Positions 25,945-34,814 of a stretch of 64,000 nucleotides of DNA are shown in pieces. The position numbers and the translations under genes were made by a program. The stretch lies in assembly GCA_963752855.1 (NCBI GenBank), contig CAVVZX010000042.1, positions 1 to 64,000 of the forward strand, in the 5' to 3' direction. The notes under the pieces are model-generated. The model was not told the origin of the DNA. It did no database searches and worked only from the letters and a program-made list of their open reading frames with translations. This stretch comes from DATJPW01 sp963752855 (GTDB taxonomy: Bacteria; Desulfobacterota; Desulfomonilia; Desulfomonilales; Desulfomonilaceae). Every line of letters starts with the position of its first letter. Position 1 is the stretch's first letter.

Positions 25945-26163
25945 ATGAACAAATCCGAGATTTTGCGTGCCGTGGAATGGATCGACCAGGCGGCAAGGGA
26001 TGGAGACGCGGAGCGTCTGTCAAAGGCGAAAAAGGCCCTTGAAGACGAACTCGCATCCAGCCGTAATATTTCCTCGCCTGAAGTTGCTTACAAGACCGCG
26101 TATGAGAGTTTTGTAAGAAAACATGGTCGAGAACCTATGGAAGAATCCTCCCTGGAGGAGTAA
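25945..26163 (+). CDS. Small hypothetical protein
   Basis: A strong AGGAGG 8-9 bases before the ATG at 25945 sets the start; the longer open frame from 25888 has no such signal. The 72-residue product (MNKSEILRAVEWIDQAARDG...) is charged and helical, with no signal peptide and no motif I recognise. It is followed after 45 bases by a lipoprotein gene on the same strand. The strong initiation signal makes a real gene likely. Confidence 0.6.
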   Translation: MNKSEILRAVEWIDQAARDGDAERLSKAKKALEDELASSRNISSPEVAYKTAYESFVRKHGREPMEESSLEE

Positions 26164-26208
26164 CATACAGCGGTCCGGCGATCAAAATATGGCACGCCAA
26201 GGTACCGA

Positions 26209-26920
26209 ATGACAAAAAGATTTTGGAAATCGGGCGCCGCGGGAAACTTACGCAAAATTGGTTTTGCGCAGGCGCTCGTCATTTCCCTGGTAGCGTGTGG
26301 TGTATCTATCCTGGCGGGATGCTTGGTTCCATCACAGGAGGCCGTGAAGAAGCCCTCCTGGCCTGCTCAGCAACCCCAAACCTCCGAATCCGGAGACAAG
26401 ACCGCCCGAACAAGCGTTGGTAAAGCCGTTCATTCCGCCTGAATCTGAGGCAGGCAGTGGATCGCTCAGTCAGGGCCCCCAGCTCACGAAACAAGATCAA
26501 TCCCAGAGCACAGAACCGCACGCTCAAGCGAAGTCTGAACAGCCGACGCCCGCGCCGGGACAGTCCACGGCAGCGGCATCCGCACCGGCTCCGACAGAGC
26601 CTGAACCGAAATCCACTACAAAGACGTGGGAAGATGAAAAAGTAAAAGCTCTCGCTTTGGAGTTGGCAAAAGGTTCGCCTGCCGGCACAAAAGTAAAGGT
26701 ATGTTACGCAGTCAAGAAGGATGAGTGGTGGGTGATTCTGTACGTGGACGCAGGGACCGGGTTTGAACTCAAGCAGTACACCTGGAACAGGGAACAGAAC
26801 AAACTGGAGGAGTTTCTGGTTCTCAAGACTGTGCCCAAGGACAAGATTGAAGAGCACCTGCGCTCGTCGGAACCGGACAGAGCTTGCGAAGTTCTGGATG
26901 TTCCTGACAAGAAGGATTAG
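26209..26920 (+). CDS. Lipoprotein with Pro/Gln-rich linker, one frame break near 26400
   Basis: The N-terminal part (from ATG 26209) carries a basic start, a hydrophobic helix and a textbook lipobox, ILAGC. It then enters a Pro/Gln/Ser-rich linker and stops at 26442. The linker continues in the next frame (RPPEQALVKPFIPPESEAGSG) into a globular C-terminal domain of about 95 residues (TWEDEKVKALALELAKGS...VCYAVKKDEWWVILYVD) ending at 26920. Removing one base near 26400 joins the two, so I treat them as one outer- or inner-membrane lipoprotein of about 236 residues. The C-terminal domain is not a family I recognise. Confidence 0.65.
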
Positions 26921-26969
26921 GCGCAGAAGATCGAATGCTCGAGTAATCAGGCTATTTGACGCGGAAGCG

Positions 26970-27809
26970 ATGATCATGAACATGGAAACATCGGACGATC
27001 TAACTGCTTTTCTGGAGGCGCTCGGCAAAACCGAGGAGCCGATGGGCATGTTCTACACGGATGAAGAACCGCAGGACGGCATTGCTCCCAAACCGGGCCG
27101 ACTGCCGTCCGCTGAACAGGAAGCGCGGCGCGAGATCGATTTCAAGGAATTGTTTAAAGATTTCTCGTGTGTAATCGGCAAGATCTGGATTGCTCGCAAG
27201 AAAAGGGCCGCAGCTTACTTTGACAGGGAGAGGTACGGCTGTCTCGGCGGCGCTTTTTTCCTGGGTTATCTGAAGCCACAACTGGATTTCATCGTCCACT
27301 ATGTTTCGACCGGGATTGCCAATGTCATGGAGGGTGAACGCTACCTGGCTTCCCCTGAGATTACGCGGGCATTCTACGAGACTATTGACCCGAGGCCGGC
27401 CCCTAAGCGCTTTTGCGTTTTCAAACCGATTTCTTTGTTTGCCCAACACGAAACACCCGAGCTTGTCATCTTCTTTGCCAGGCCGGAGGTAATTTCCGGT
27501 CTTCATCAACTGGCCACGTTCGTAACAAATGACCTGGAAGTCGTGATGTCTCCATTCGGGGCCGGATGCTCAAACATCGTAACCTGGCCCTTAAGATATC
27601 TTGAGCAGGGCAAGTTAAAAGCCGTCTTAGGCGGATGGGACCCGTCTGAGCGCCCATATCTCCGCGCCGATGAAATAACTTTCAGTGTGCCATTCGAAAT
27701 GTACAAGCTTATGCTGGCCCGGTGGCCTGAATCCTTCCTCAATGGCAACGCCTGGCAGGCCGTCAAAAAGAAAATCGCAAGAAGCCGAAAAGCCTGGGGC
27801 GAAGAGTAA
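26970..27809 (+). CDS. DUF169-family protein
   Basis: With the ATG at 26970 (or 26976) the product has about 279 residues. It matches the DUF169 pattern: an early MGMFYTDEEPQDG (the family's conserved 'PVAVKF'-like region), CVIGKIWIARKKRAAAYFDRERYGCLGGAFFLGY, and the C-terminal ITFSVPFEMYKLMLARWPESFL. DUF169 proteins are common in methanogens and strict anaerobes and have no settled function. The open frame extends upstream into the lipoprotein gene in another frame, but that part is not protein-like. Confidence 0.8.
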   Translation: MIMNMETSDDLTAFLEALGKTEEPMGMFYTDEEPQDGIAPKPGRLPSAEQEARREIDFKELFKDFSCVIGKIWIARKKRAAAYFDRERYGCLGGAFFLGYLKPQLDFIVHYVSTGIANVMEGERYLASPEITRAFYETIDPRPAPKRFCVFKPISLFAQHETPELVIFFARPEVISGLHQLATFVTNDLEVVMSPFGAGCSNIVTWPLRYLEQGKLKAVLGGWDPSERPYLRADEITFSVPFEMYKLMLARWPESFLNGNAWQAVKKKIARSRKAWGEE

Positions 27810-27910
27810 TAGCTTTCCTTGGCTTTACGGTACACCATTTCAGAGAAAATCTGCGTCCTGTTACCGAGAGGCAAGGCTTTTTCAGGCACAATGGCAAGGA
27901 ATTGCCCTCG

Positions 27911-27968
27911 GTAGGGGCGCACCCGTGCGTGCGCCCGAATCCAGGCAGACACGCAGGTTTGCCCCTAC
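27911..27968. repeat. Dispersed palindrome, GTAGGGGCGCAC family, long copy
   Basis: The element begins GTAGGGGCGCACCCGTGCG and ends GCCCCTAC, so the outer arms 27911-27918 and 27961-27968 pair, with a nested GCGCAC/GTGCGC pairing. It is the same family as 7392-7419 and 25521-25575. The remaining gene-free bases 27810-28136 become AT-rich towards the promoter at 28137. Confidence 0.7.
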
Positions 27969-28136
27969 ATGGAGCGGAGATTGTCCCGACAAGGCTGGAT
28001 CTATTCACCACTCGCAATCTCGAGGAGACGTGTTGCGCCAGGTAACAAAATGCCGCCGCCGATGATTGGAGGCCCGCCCAACCTTTATATATTACTTTAT
28101 ATTATTTGATCAACATATCTATACAACTAAATATAA

Positions 28137-28164
28137 TTGACTCAACACCCGCCGATATGATAAT
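28137..28164 (+). promoter_or_regulatory. Candidate sigma-70 promoter for the AMIN-domain gene
   Basis: TTGACT at 28137-28142 and GATAAT at 28159-28164 are separated by 16 bases, both matching five of six consensus positions. The promoter lies in an AT-rich stretch about 90 bases before the start at 28256. Confidence 0.6.
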
Positions 28165-28255
28165 ATCCCCTTGAACGGAACTCTGTGCAGGCGCCTTTCG
28201 CAAAATGCGCGTTGCGGAGGCCGACCCTGTCCGGAAATTTTCGCCACAGGTGGAT

Positions 28256-29299
28256 ATGCTTAGCCTGAAGCAGACAAATTGCTTGACCGTGACTGCAATA
28301 ATTTTCGCGATGGTATTTTTCTGCGAGAGTACCGTCCTCGCCGCGGGCACGATTACCGATGTAAAAATCAGTCCGGATTTGAAACGCGTTATAGTCAGAT
28401 GCAAGGGCCCGGTTGATGAGCGGATGTCATCGTCGGTCCAACGATCTTCGCTCCTGGTGATCGATCTCGCCGGAGTAAATCTAGGAGATGTCGAGCGATC
28501 TACCCGAGCCGGCCGGGAAGCGGGCCTGGAAGCGCGGGTTTCCAAAACCCATTCCGGCGCTCGCCTCGTTCTAGACTTTGGCGGCGCCGCAGCGCCTGAG
28601 CATAAGATCCGCCGAGTGGGCGATTATCTGATGGTATTTCTCGATGACTGGACCCCCAAAGCGGCCCCTCCAAAGAAAACAGCGGCTGCTCCGCCCATAC
28701 CTGCGCGCCATCCGCAGGTCGTTCGGCCTAAACCGAATCCTCCTGCCAGGTTGGCTTTGGATTCGTCAGGTTTGACTATTAAATCGGTGGAGGTAGTCGA
28801 CGGTGTGATAGTGCTTCAGGTTGCCAATCGAACAAAACCCGCGGGCAATTATCGAATAGACCTGGGCATAAATTTTGATCAACTGGGCTTCAGCGTGGCG
28901 AATGTCCAGCCTATAGACGAGTTTCGCAAGCCTACAGCCCTCGGCGGTGGTGATGATAGGCTGTGGTCAAAGGCCGCTGTTTCCGGCATGAGAATAGGTC
29001 CTCGAAAAACCGCTGTCGCGTTTTTAACAAAAAGAACGAATGAGCCAAAGGCCGGGATCTTGCCGAAAATAGGCAAGGATGGGAACCCGACAATAAATGA
29101 ATCCGGATTGGATCTCATTCGCAAGAACTATCGTTCGCCATTCACGTTGAGCCAACGAAGCCATGGCGCTTGGATCCAGCGATCCATTTTCCCGACCAAA
29201 GCTGGAGTTACTTTTCACCAAGCGCGACATAGCAAATGGACAACATCCATTTTCTCCCAAGCCTCAAAGTTTTCGTTCGATCCCTCCGAGTCACATTGA
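28256..29299 (+). CDS. AMIN-domain exported protein
   Basis: From the ATG at 28256 the protein has 347 residues with a signal peptide (LTVTAIIFAMVFFCESTVLAA). An AMIN-type beta domain follows (about residues 30-130, TITDVKISPDLKRVIVRCKGPV...LLVIDLAGVNLG...GARLVLDFGG...YLMVFLDDW), then a Pro/Ala-rich linker and a second beta-rich region (SGLTIKSVEVVDGVIVLQVAN). AMIN domains target periplasmic proteins to peptidoglycan or septal sites and occur in amidases and PilQ secretins. No catalytic amidase domain follows, so this may be a pilus- or envelope-associated accessory. The last 60 residues are less domain-like. An alternative start at 28205 is possible. Confidence 0.7.
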   Translation: MLSLKQTNCLTVTAIIFAMVFFCESTVLAAGTITDVKISPDLKRVIVRCKGPVDERMSSSVQRSSLLVIDLAGVNLGDVERSTRAGREAGLEARVSKTHSGARLVLDFGGAAAPEHKIRRVGDYLMVFLDDWTPKAAPPKKTAAAPPIPARHPQVVRPKPNPPARLALDSSGLTIKSVEVVDGVIVLQVANRTKPAGNYRIDLGINFDQLGFSVANVQPIDEFRKPTALGGGDDRLWSKAAVSGMRIGPRKTAVAFLTKRTNEPKAGILPKIGKDGNPTINESGLDLIRKNYRSPFTLSQRSHGAWIQRSIFPTKAGVTFHQARHSKWTTSIFSQASKFSFDPSESH

Positions 29300-29314
29300 T
29301 AGGACGTGAATATG

Positions 29315-29363
29315 CTGGGGCAAGCCTCTTACAAGAAGTTTCCCCCAGTTCCCCCTCTCCAAA
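29315..29363 (-). repeat. Dispersed hairpin element, copy 1 (minus orientation)
   Basis: CTGGGG at 29315-29320 faces CCCCAG at 29343-29348 across AAGCCTCTTACAAGAAGTTT-like sequence, then TTCCCCCTCTCCAAA. On the minus strand this reads TTTGGAGAGGGGGAACTGGGGGAAAC..., the same plan as the copy at 29496-29545 on the plus strand. Confidence 0.65.
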
Positions 29364-29495
29364 GGATCTACATACTATCTCTGAAGGCCCGCCGAGATGG
29401 ATCAGCTTCCTTTCAGCATGGTTACAAGTCGGTCAGTAAATTGGTCAGCGATTTTCACTTGACCGCGAAGCGCGAAAAAGAGCTATTAATAGAAG

Positions 29496-29545
29496 TTTTT
29501 GGGAAGGGGTCCGGGGAGGGCGTTTTTACAAAAACGTCCTCCCCG
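29496..29545 (+). repeat. Dispersed hairpin element, copy 2 (plus orientation); possible terminator
   Basis: TTTTTGGGAAGGGGTC leads into CGGGGAGG (29512-29519), GCGTTTTT, ACA, AAAACG and CCTCCCCG (29538-29545): a near-perfect stem. It is an inverted copy of 29315-29363. It ends nine bases after the stop of the small minus-strand gene at 29554, so it may also terminate that transcript. Confidence 0.7.
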
Positions 29546-29553
29546 AATGCTCC

Positions 29554-29808
29554 TCACAAAAGCTGGCTCTTCTGACGCATTTCTTCTTTGGCCGCTGTGA
29601 GGATGCCTCCGCCGGCAAGGAGATTTTGTTGTTCCAGTTCATCGACGCAGTTTTTGAAGTATTGGGTATAGTAGTGGTCGTGTCCCAGGTTTTCGGCTAG
29701 ATAATCAAATGCTTGTTTTTTCCACTGGTAAATTGCTCTCGGATCGAAGTCGGTGTTCACAACACGCCAAGCAGTCTCAATCAAATCATCTAATTTTTTC
29801 AATGACAT
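29554..29808 (-). CDS. Small hypothetical protein (84 residues)
   Basis: A GGAGGGG Shine-Dalgarno lies 6-7 bases before the ATG at 29808. The product (MSLKKLDDLIETAWRVVNTDFDP...HDHYYTQYFKNCVDELEQQNLLAGGGILTAAKEEMRQ) is soluble, helical and rich in aromatic and acidic residues. It is not a family I can name, although similar small proteins without assigned function are found in anaerobic Desulfobacterota. It stands alone, with a hairpin element directly downstream. The next 360 bases (29809-30169) contain only a very short frame with a good ribosome site at 30070. Confidence 0.6.
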   Translation of the reverse strand: MSLKKLDDLIETAWRVVNTDFDPRAIYQWKKQAFDYLAENLGHDHYYTQYFKNCVDELEQQNLLAGGGILTAAKEEMRQKSQLL

Positions 29809-30169
29809 CAGAACCCCTCCAATCGGCGCTCGCCACCAATGTTTGCGTCTTTTGGCTAAGGGAGAAGTCAGCTAGGAACCAAATAAAACAACCCTCCGGA
29901 ATTAATCAATAATGCAAAAATGGTCCAATTACATTAGAATTCCCTATCCCTTAGTACGAATGCTAAAAGGGTATTAGCCTCCTTTGCTGAATTTGCATGC
30001 TTTCACACTGATATTTTAAGCAATGACCGTACCAAACAGGCTTACTGTCTGATAAAAGGAGAGTAATCCATGAAAAGTGGCTTCCGGAGCAGCTGAAAAT
30101 AGCTAACTTTTTTCGCGCTATCCGGAGGTTTTCGCGAGATGTGGGAATCTTTTTCGCACCACAGTCATT

Positions 30170-31510
30170 CTATAGCAGACTTCTGCTTTTGATTTCCAAG
30201 TATTGATCCAGCAGAGCAGCGGAAATTCTATCCGGCTCCGTGTCTATCACCATGACCCCTGATGAGCGTAGCTTTGCCAGGAGCTTTTCCCGGCGGTTCA
30301 GGATCTCCGACGCGACCCCCTGGCGATACAGATCTCTTTCATGTGTCGGGACTGCGTCTGCCACATTAATTATTTCATTGTCGGACATCACCACCACCAA
30401 CGGAAGATGCCGCGGTTGCAGGCCCAGGTTGTAGCGTATCAAGCCTGCAGAAGCCCTCTCATCTATCAGGTCCGTGAAAATGACCACCAAAGATCTTGTC
30501 CTCAATTTTCCCGAAAGATCGGACAGGGCAAGATAGAACCTCGGCTCTTCGAGTTGAGGTTCCAGCGCGTACGTCGAATCGAGGATGCGGCCGAAATGCC
30601 TTGGCCCTTTTGACGGGGCCACAAAGCATAGAATCTCCCGCGCGATGGCGGTTACTCCGACATTGTCGCCCAATTCCAATGCCGAGCGAGTCAAAAGCAG
30701 AGCTGAATTCAGCGCATGATCGAACTTGGTCTTGCCCAGCACTTTCGCTGTCATCATCCTTCCGGCATCCAGAACCAGGAATATCGTCTGGCTCCGCTCA
30801 ATCCGATTCTGGCGCACCATCGGCTTGCCTTTCCTGGCAGTGGTGGCCCAATGCATCAATCGAACATCATCACCGACAATATAGTCCCTGAGACTGTCGA
30901 ACTCGGTCCCCTCCCCCTTTTGCCTGATAGAGCGAACCACATCCTGTGCTGACAAACGCCTGGCCTGTATCCTACCTTTATCCACCAGCGTGAGGCCGGG
31001 ATAGAATTTGACTCTTTGTCTTGCCGCAGATTCCCCATGCTTCAGGACGAGCCCCATAGGTCCGGCTAGCCAAAAATGGATATTACCGAACTCCTCATTA
31101 CCTCGCTCGGCAGGGGTGAGCTTGTACGACAGTCGGGCCGGCTTGCCTCTTCGGATTACTGTGGCAATCGGCAGACCGTCAGCATTACATTTGTCGGGAA
31201 CGTCGTCCCGAATCAATATTGTGACGTCGCTACCGGTCCTGTTGACGGCTTCCAGCCTAATCTCATTGGGCGCGTCTACAGCCAGGGGGTACAACACAAT
31301 CCTTTGGATATCCACATCCCGAGGCGCCGGGGCGAGGGCAAAATCTATAAGCGCGGCCGCAATGAGTATCCCATCCAGAGCGAATATCATGTATCCGGGG
31401 CCTGGATAGAACTCCTGAATAATAAGGAACAATATGGATGCAACCACAAATAGAACAAAAAAACGCGTGGAAAAATAGAAAGGCAGGCTCCTTATAACGT
31501 CATGGCTCAT
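30170..31510 (-). CDS. DUF58-domain protein of a MoxR operon
   Basis: The 446-residue product has two N-terminal membrane helices (about residues 14-55). The DUF58 core is GTEFDSLRDYIVGDDVRLMHWATTARKGKPMVRQ, followed by a von Willebrand A-like domain beginning TIFLVLDAGRMM. DUF58 proteins sit beside MoxR ATPases and are thought to take part in assembly of complexes or cofactor insertion at the membrane. It is the last gene of a four-gene minus-strand operon (DUF4129, DUF4350, MoxR, DUF58), 25 bases after the MoxR gene. Confidence 0.88.
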   Translation of the reverse strand: MSHDVIRSLPFYFSTRFFVLFVVASILFLIIQEFYPGPGYMIFALDGILIAAALIDFALAPAPRDVDIQRIVLYPLAVDAPNEIRLEAVNRTGSDVTILIRDDVPDKCNADGLPIATVIRRGKPARLSYKLTPAERGNEEFGNIHFWLAGPMGLVLKHGESAARQRVKFYPGLTLVDKGRIQARRLSAQDVVRSIRQKGEGTEFDSLRDYIVGDDVRLMHWATTARKGKPMVRQNRIERSQTIFLVLDAGRMMTAKVLGKTKFDHALNSALLLTRSALELGDNVGVTAIAREILCFVAPSKGPRHFGRILDSTYALEPQLEEPRFYLALSDLSGKLRTRSLVVIFTDLIDERASAGLIRYNLGLQPRHLPLVVVMSDNEIINVADAVPTHERDLYRQGVASEILNRREKLLAKLRSSGVMVIDTEPDRISAALLDQYLEIKSRSLL

Positions 31511-31535
31511 TAGCGCATACCGTGGCTTCGGGTTC

Positions 31536-32495
31536 TTATCGAGGGACCGGAACGCTCCGCAAAATGTTCTCGAGGAAATAATCAGCCGTGAGACCGTCTA
31601 TGAGCGCTTCCGGCCGCAGAATTACACGATGGCGGAGCGTCGGCGTGGTGATGTCCTTGATTTCTTCGGGACTTACAAAGGTCAGGCCGCGGATGGCCGC
31701 AAGCGCTCTGGCAGCTTTAAGCATCCAGACCGCGGCCCTGGTCGAAGCGCCAAGCTGAACGTAGGCAGTGTCGCGAGTCGCTTCGATTATCTGTTGCAGG
31801 TATCGTATGACTTCGTCTCGCACTACCACTTTTTGAACCTCCCTGCGGAAGGCAAGGATTTCCTCTTTCGCGGTTGCTCGAGACGGTATCAGGCGGTCCA
31901 GGTCCTGCAAGTCCACGCCGTCCGCATAGCGCCGCACCACGGAAAGCTCGGCTTCCTGCGAAGGATAGCTCAAAACGATTTTCATCATGAATCGGTCGAG
32001 CTGCGTTTCCGGCAACGGATAAGTCCCTTCGTACTCCACCGGATTCTGTGTGGCGATGACAAAGAACAATTCGGGCAGCAGGTTTTTGACCCCGTCCAAG
32101 GTGACCTGCTTCTCTTCCATGGCTTCCAGTAGCGCAGCCTGTGTTTTCGGTGGAGTGCGATTGATTTCGTCCGCCAGGAGTATCTCGGTGAAAATCGGGC
32201 CTTTGTAGAGCGAGAATTGTGACGTCTGAACATTGAAGATATTAGTCCCGATGATATCGCTCGGGAGGAGGTCGGGAGTAAATTGGATCCGTCGGAACTC
32301 AGCGTCCACAAGTTTGGCCAGGCTCTTGGCAAGGAGTGTTTTACCCAGTCCGGGGACCCCCTCCAAAATCACGTGCCCGCCCGCCAACAAGCATGTCGCG
32401 AGCTGTTCCAAAGCTGATTCTTGTCCCAGTATGATCCGCCCCATTTCGGACCGGACTTTTGTCATCGCATCGCGGACGACTTCCAGATTGGGCAT
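31536..32495 (-). CDS. MoxR-family AAA+ ATPase
   Basis: This 319-residue AAA+ protein has Walker A in [32 protein letters not shown], Walker B in [23 protein letters not shown], sensor-1 region [24 protein letters not shown]-like sequence, and a C-terminal lid. MoxR ATPases act as chaperones for maturation of metal-dependent or surface complexes, together with vWA/DUF58 partners, which are encoded directly downstream here. The target complex is unknown. Confidence 0.93.
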   Translation of the reverse strand: [319 protein letters not shown]

Positions 32496-32517
32496 TACAC
32501 TCCTCCAAGCTATTACT

Positions 32518-33750
32518 CTAACCGTAGGTCCTTTTCTTGATCCGATTCATTCCAGCTCTGATGTACGCCAACCGCCGCGCCAGGGTCAAAGCCTTAATAG
32601 GCTCAGTCTCGGAACTCACCGCGGTTCTACATTCCTGTACCAAGCCTTGGAGTTCCTGTCCTTGCGCTTCTGCGGACACCACGACATTATCCGGCAAATC
32701 GTCGGCCATCATTTTCAAGGGAGCGCCGGTCTTACGTGATAGTCGCGCCAGAAAACGATTGAATATTGGCTCCAAAGCCGCGGATCCGGCGGAGCAAGAT
32801 TGAAATATGTTCGCCATAGAATCGATGTATTCCAGCGACGATCTCCCCTTGGCTGTGGTCAGCGATTTAAAACGCCCGGAATAGCTCGCTCGTCTTGAGT
32901 AAAAGAATATAGCCGATCCCACAACCGATTGGAGCAGCGCCAACGCGAAAATGGACGATCCGAAGTACGCCCAAAACGTGTCTTCCATTTTATGGCCGTG
33001 ATGATATTCGTCGAAAAGAATCCGATCAGGCCGTTTCTCCAGCAGTAACGCCAAAATCAGCCTCAGATTCTGAGCATTGGATAGCTCCCCGTTGGATGGA
33101 AGGCTGGCGTCGGATACGGCTACAATGTCGCCTTTACCGTATTTCCTGGATACAACTATCGGTCCGGCCTCGTCGCCAAGGACCTCTTTCCATGACTTTG
33201 ACGGCTTCTCCCATCGAAAGCCGGAGGATACGGTAATCTGCACGGGTTCATCCAGATTTGATAATCGGGCGTACAGGATCTTACGAGAAGTGTCGTGAAA
33301 ATCTTTCAAGGCCAGGTCAAAGCTGCTGGAGAGTTTTCGCATTGGGTCCGATTTTGCAGTGGAGGTTTTATTCTTGCTGGAGCGCTCTGCTAGAAACCTC
33401 TCAAAATCGTCTTTTTCCATTCCCCAAAAAAGCGCCAGTCGATTTCCTTTTCTTATCCAGTCTTTCAATTTTGTAATTTCACGTTCTGTAAACTGCTCTC
33501 GATCAGGGTTGGCTATTATCAGAACGCCGTGTTCACGAAGCAATCGAGAAAAAGGTCTCCGGAATCGTGAGACAGGCAGCTTCAACTCCTCAAGGAGCAT
33601 ATAAAGCGCCTTGCAGCCCTCCGGGCCGCTATAGTATGTGGACGCGGTGGACAAAACCCATTTGTCCGAGACTGCCCCTCTCAATATGACCCAGACCGCT
33701 GCGGTCACGGTGAACAGAAGAAACAGTATCACTTTGCTTCTGCGGGACAT
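32518..33750 (-). CDS. DUF4350-type membrane protein
   Basis: The ATG at 33750 overlaps the preceding stop by one base (TAATG), so the start is chosen there and gives 410 residues. The protein has an N-terminal helix (VILFLLFTVTAAVWVILRG), a large domain with YYSGPEGCKALYMLLEELKLPVSRFRRPF, and a helix near residue 265 (IFALALLQSVVGSAIFFY). This follows the DUF4350 layout (a GATase-like fold) found in MoxR-DUF58-DUF4129 operons. Its molecular role is unknown. RILFDEYHHGHK is a conserved-looking segment before the second helix. Confidence 0.8.
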   Translation of the reverse strand: MSRRSKVILFLLFTVTAAVWVILRGAVSDKWVLSTASTYYSGPEGCKALYMLLEELKLPVSRFRRPFSRLLREHGVLIIANPDREQFTEREITKLKDWIRKGNRLALFWGMEKDDFERFLAERSSKNKTSTAKSDPMRKLSSSFDLALKDFHDTSRKILYARLSNLDEPVQITVSSGFRWEKPSKSWKEVLGDEAGPIVVSRKYGKGDIVAVSDASLPSNGELSNAQNLRLILALLLEKRPDRILFDEYHHGHKMEDTFWAYFGSSIFALALLQSVVGSAIFFYSRRASYSGRFKSLTTAKGRSSLEYIDSMANIFQSCSAGSAALEPIFNRFLARLSRKTGAPLKMMADDLPDNVVVSAEAQGQELQGLVQECRTAVSSETEPIKALTLARRLAYIRAGMNRIKKRTYG

Positions 33751-34559
33751 TACTGCCGAGACCCCTCGGTCACCAGTTGGGCCAAGCTCAAAAACCGCTG
33801 AAATTCCGGGTCCCCGCAAGGCTTATCGCCATAGTAGATTCCGTTAAATATCGAGATCATTTCGGACAACGGCTCACGGGTGGTCGTATTGTCATGCGCG
33901 CTCCGGAGGATTTCTCTATTCGTCTTCCATGGGCGCCACTTTATGCGGCCCAGTTCGTCCAGCTTCAGCAACACGAATCGGAAAAGTAGTATCAGGGCTT
34001 TCCGATAATCCCCTTCCTGCGCAGCCCTAAGGGCCTGCTCACGCATCTCCCCCAAGTCTCCGAATTCTATTTCTTGAAGCCGAGATTCGGGCGCTTGAGC
34101 GCCTCTCCTTCGAAAAACCGGCAAGAAGAAGCGCGCGAGCCCTATGATGATTATCGCCAAAAGAGCTGTTATCAAAAGGATACCCACGGCCGCCCAGATG
34201 GACTCATTGCCGAGACTGAGCGGCCCGAGGCTCGGCAAACGGTCCAAGATCCACGAAATCGCTTTTCGCCACAAATAATCCAGATAGGCCGTTAACCTGT
34301 CCAAGAGAGGCCGGGTAGCCGCATCCGTGAATTCTTTCCGGGATAAGATGTCCTTGAGGAGAGCTTCCGGATCTTGGGGCAGATTGAATTCTTTTTGGAA
34401 ATCACCGGAAGGCGGGGTCGCATAGCCTAATTGCGCCGGCCAATGACCGCACGCGACAGCCAACAGCATGAACAAGAGCAAGATCCGCAAGATCCGGATG
34501 GAGTTCGGTTGAATCCGCATGATTGATTGGGCGACTCGAAATCGTTTACATATTCTCAC
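33750..34559 (-). CDS. DUF4129-type protein, first gene of MoxR operon
   Basis: The 269-residue product has an N-terminal signal or helix (ILLLFMLLAVACGHWPAQLG), a second membrane helix (AAVGILLITALLAIIIIGLARFFLPV) and a cytoplasmic C-terminal domain (EQALRAAQEGDYRKALILLFRFVLLKLDELGRI...TNREIL...) that matches DUF4129. DUF4129 often accompanies transglutaminase or DUF4350 genes in MoxR clusters. It is translationally coupled to the DUF4350 gene. The start at 34559 has a possible alternative slightly downstream at the second Met. Confidence 0.75.
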   Translation of the reverse strand: MRICKRFRVAQSIMRIQPNSIRILRILLLFMLLAVACGHWPAQLGYATPPSGDFQKEFNLPQDPEALLKDILSRKEFTDAATRPLLDRLTAYLDYLWRKAISWILDRLPSLGPLSLGNESIWAAVGILLITALLAIIIIGLARFFLPVFRRRGAQAPESRLQEIEFGDLGEMREQALRAAQEGDYRKALILLFRFVLLKLDELGRIKWRPWKTNREILRSAHDNTTTREPLSEMISIFNGIYYGDKPCGDPEFQRFLSLAQLVTEGSRQ

Positions 34560-34592
34560 GGGTGGAGAAGACCTGCATCGCAGTGGCCTCTA

Positions 34593-34814
34593 TTAACTCG
34601 ATTCCTCGAGCCCACACATACTTTCCCCACATGCGTCACATGTCATACAGCTACGCCGGATCATATCTTTCTCGTCCACGCTAAAAGCCTCTCCCACATA
34701 TTCCGGGTCGGGGCTATCGCATGAGGGGCATTTTCGGGGCGCATTGTCCGGCGCAAGGACCAGTTTAGGGAATGTATTACCACAGTTGTTACATTTGTAG
34801 TTAAGTATCGGCAT
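34593..34814 (-). CDS. FmdB-type zinc-ribbon protein
   Basis: With the ATG at 34814 the product has 73 residues: MPILNYKCNNCGNTFPKLV..., then RKCPSCDSPDPEYV, then SCMTCDACGESMCG. The first two CxxC pairs form the FmdB/regulatory zinc ribbon. The extra C-terminal cysteines are unusual for this short family. Members have been linked to regulation of formamidase or to metal handling, but most are uncharacterised. A start 12 codons upstream (34850) is possible, but the MPxxxYxCxxCG opening is typical. Confidence 0.75.
   Translation of the reverse strand: MPILNYKCNNCGNTFPKLVLAPDNAPRKCPSCDSPDPEYVGEAFSVDEKDMIRRSCMTCDACGESMCGLEESS

Noticed and set aside
25438..27968. CRISPR array
   Set aside because: The repeats are palindromic, of several different sequences, unevenly spaced and not separated by spacers of constant length; no cas genes are present.
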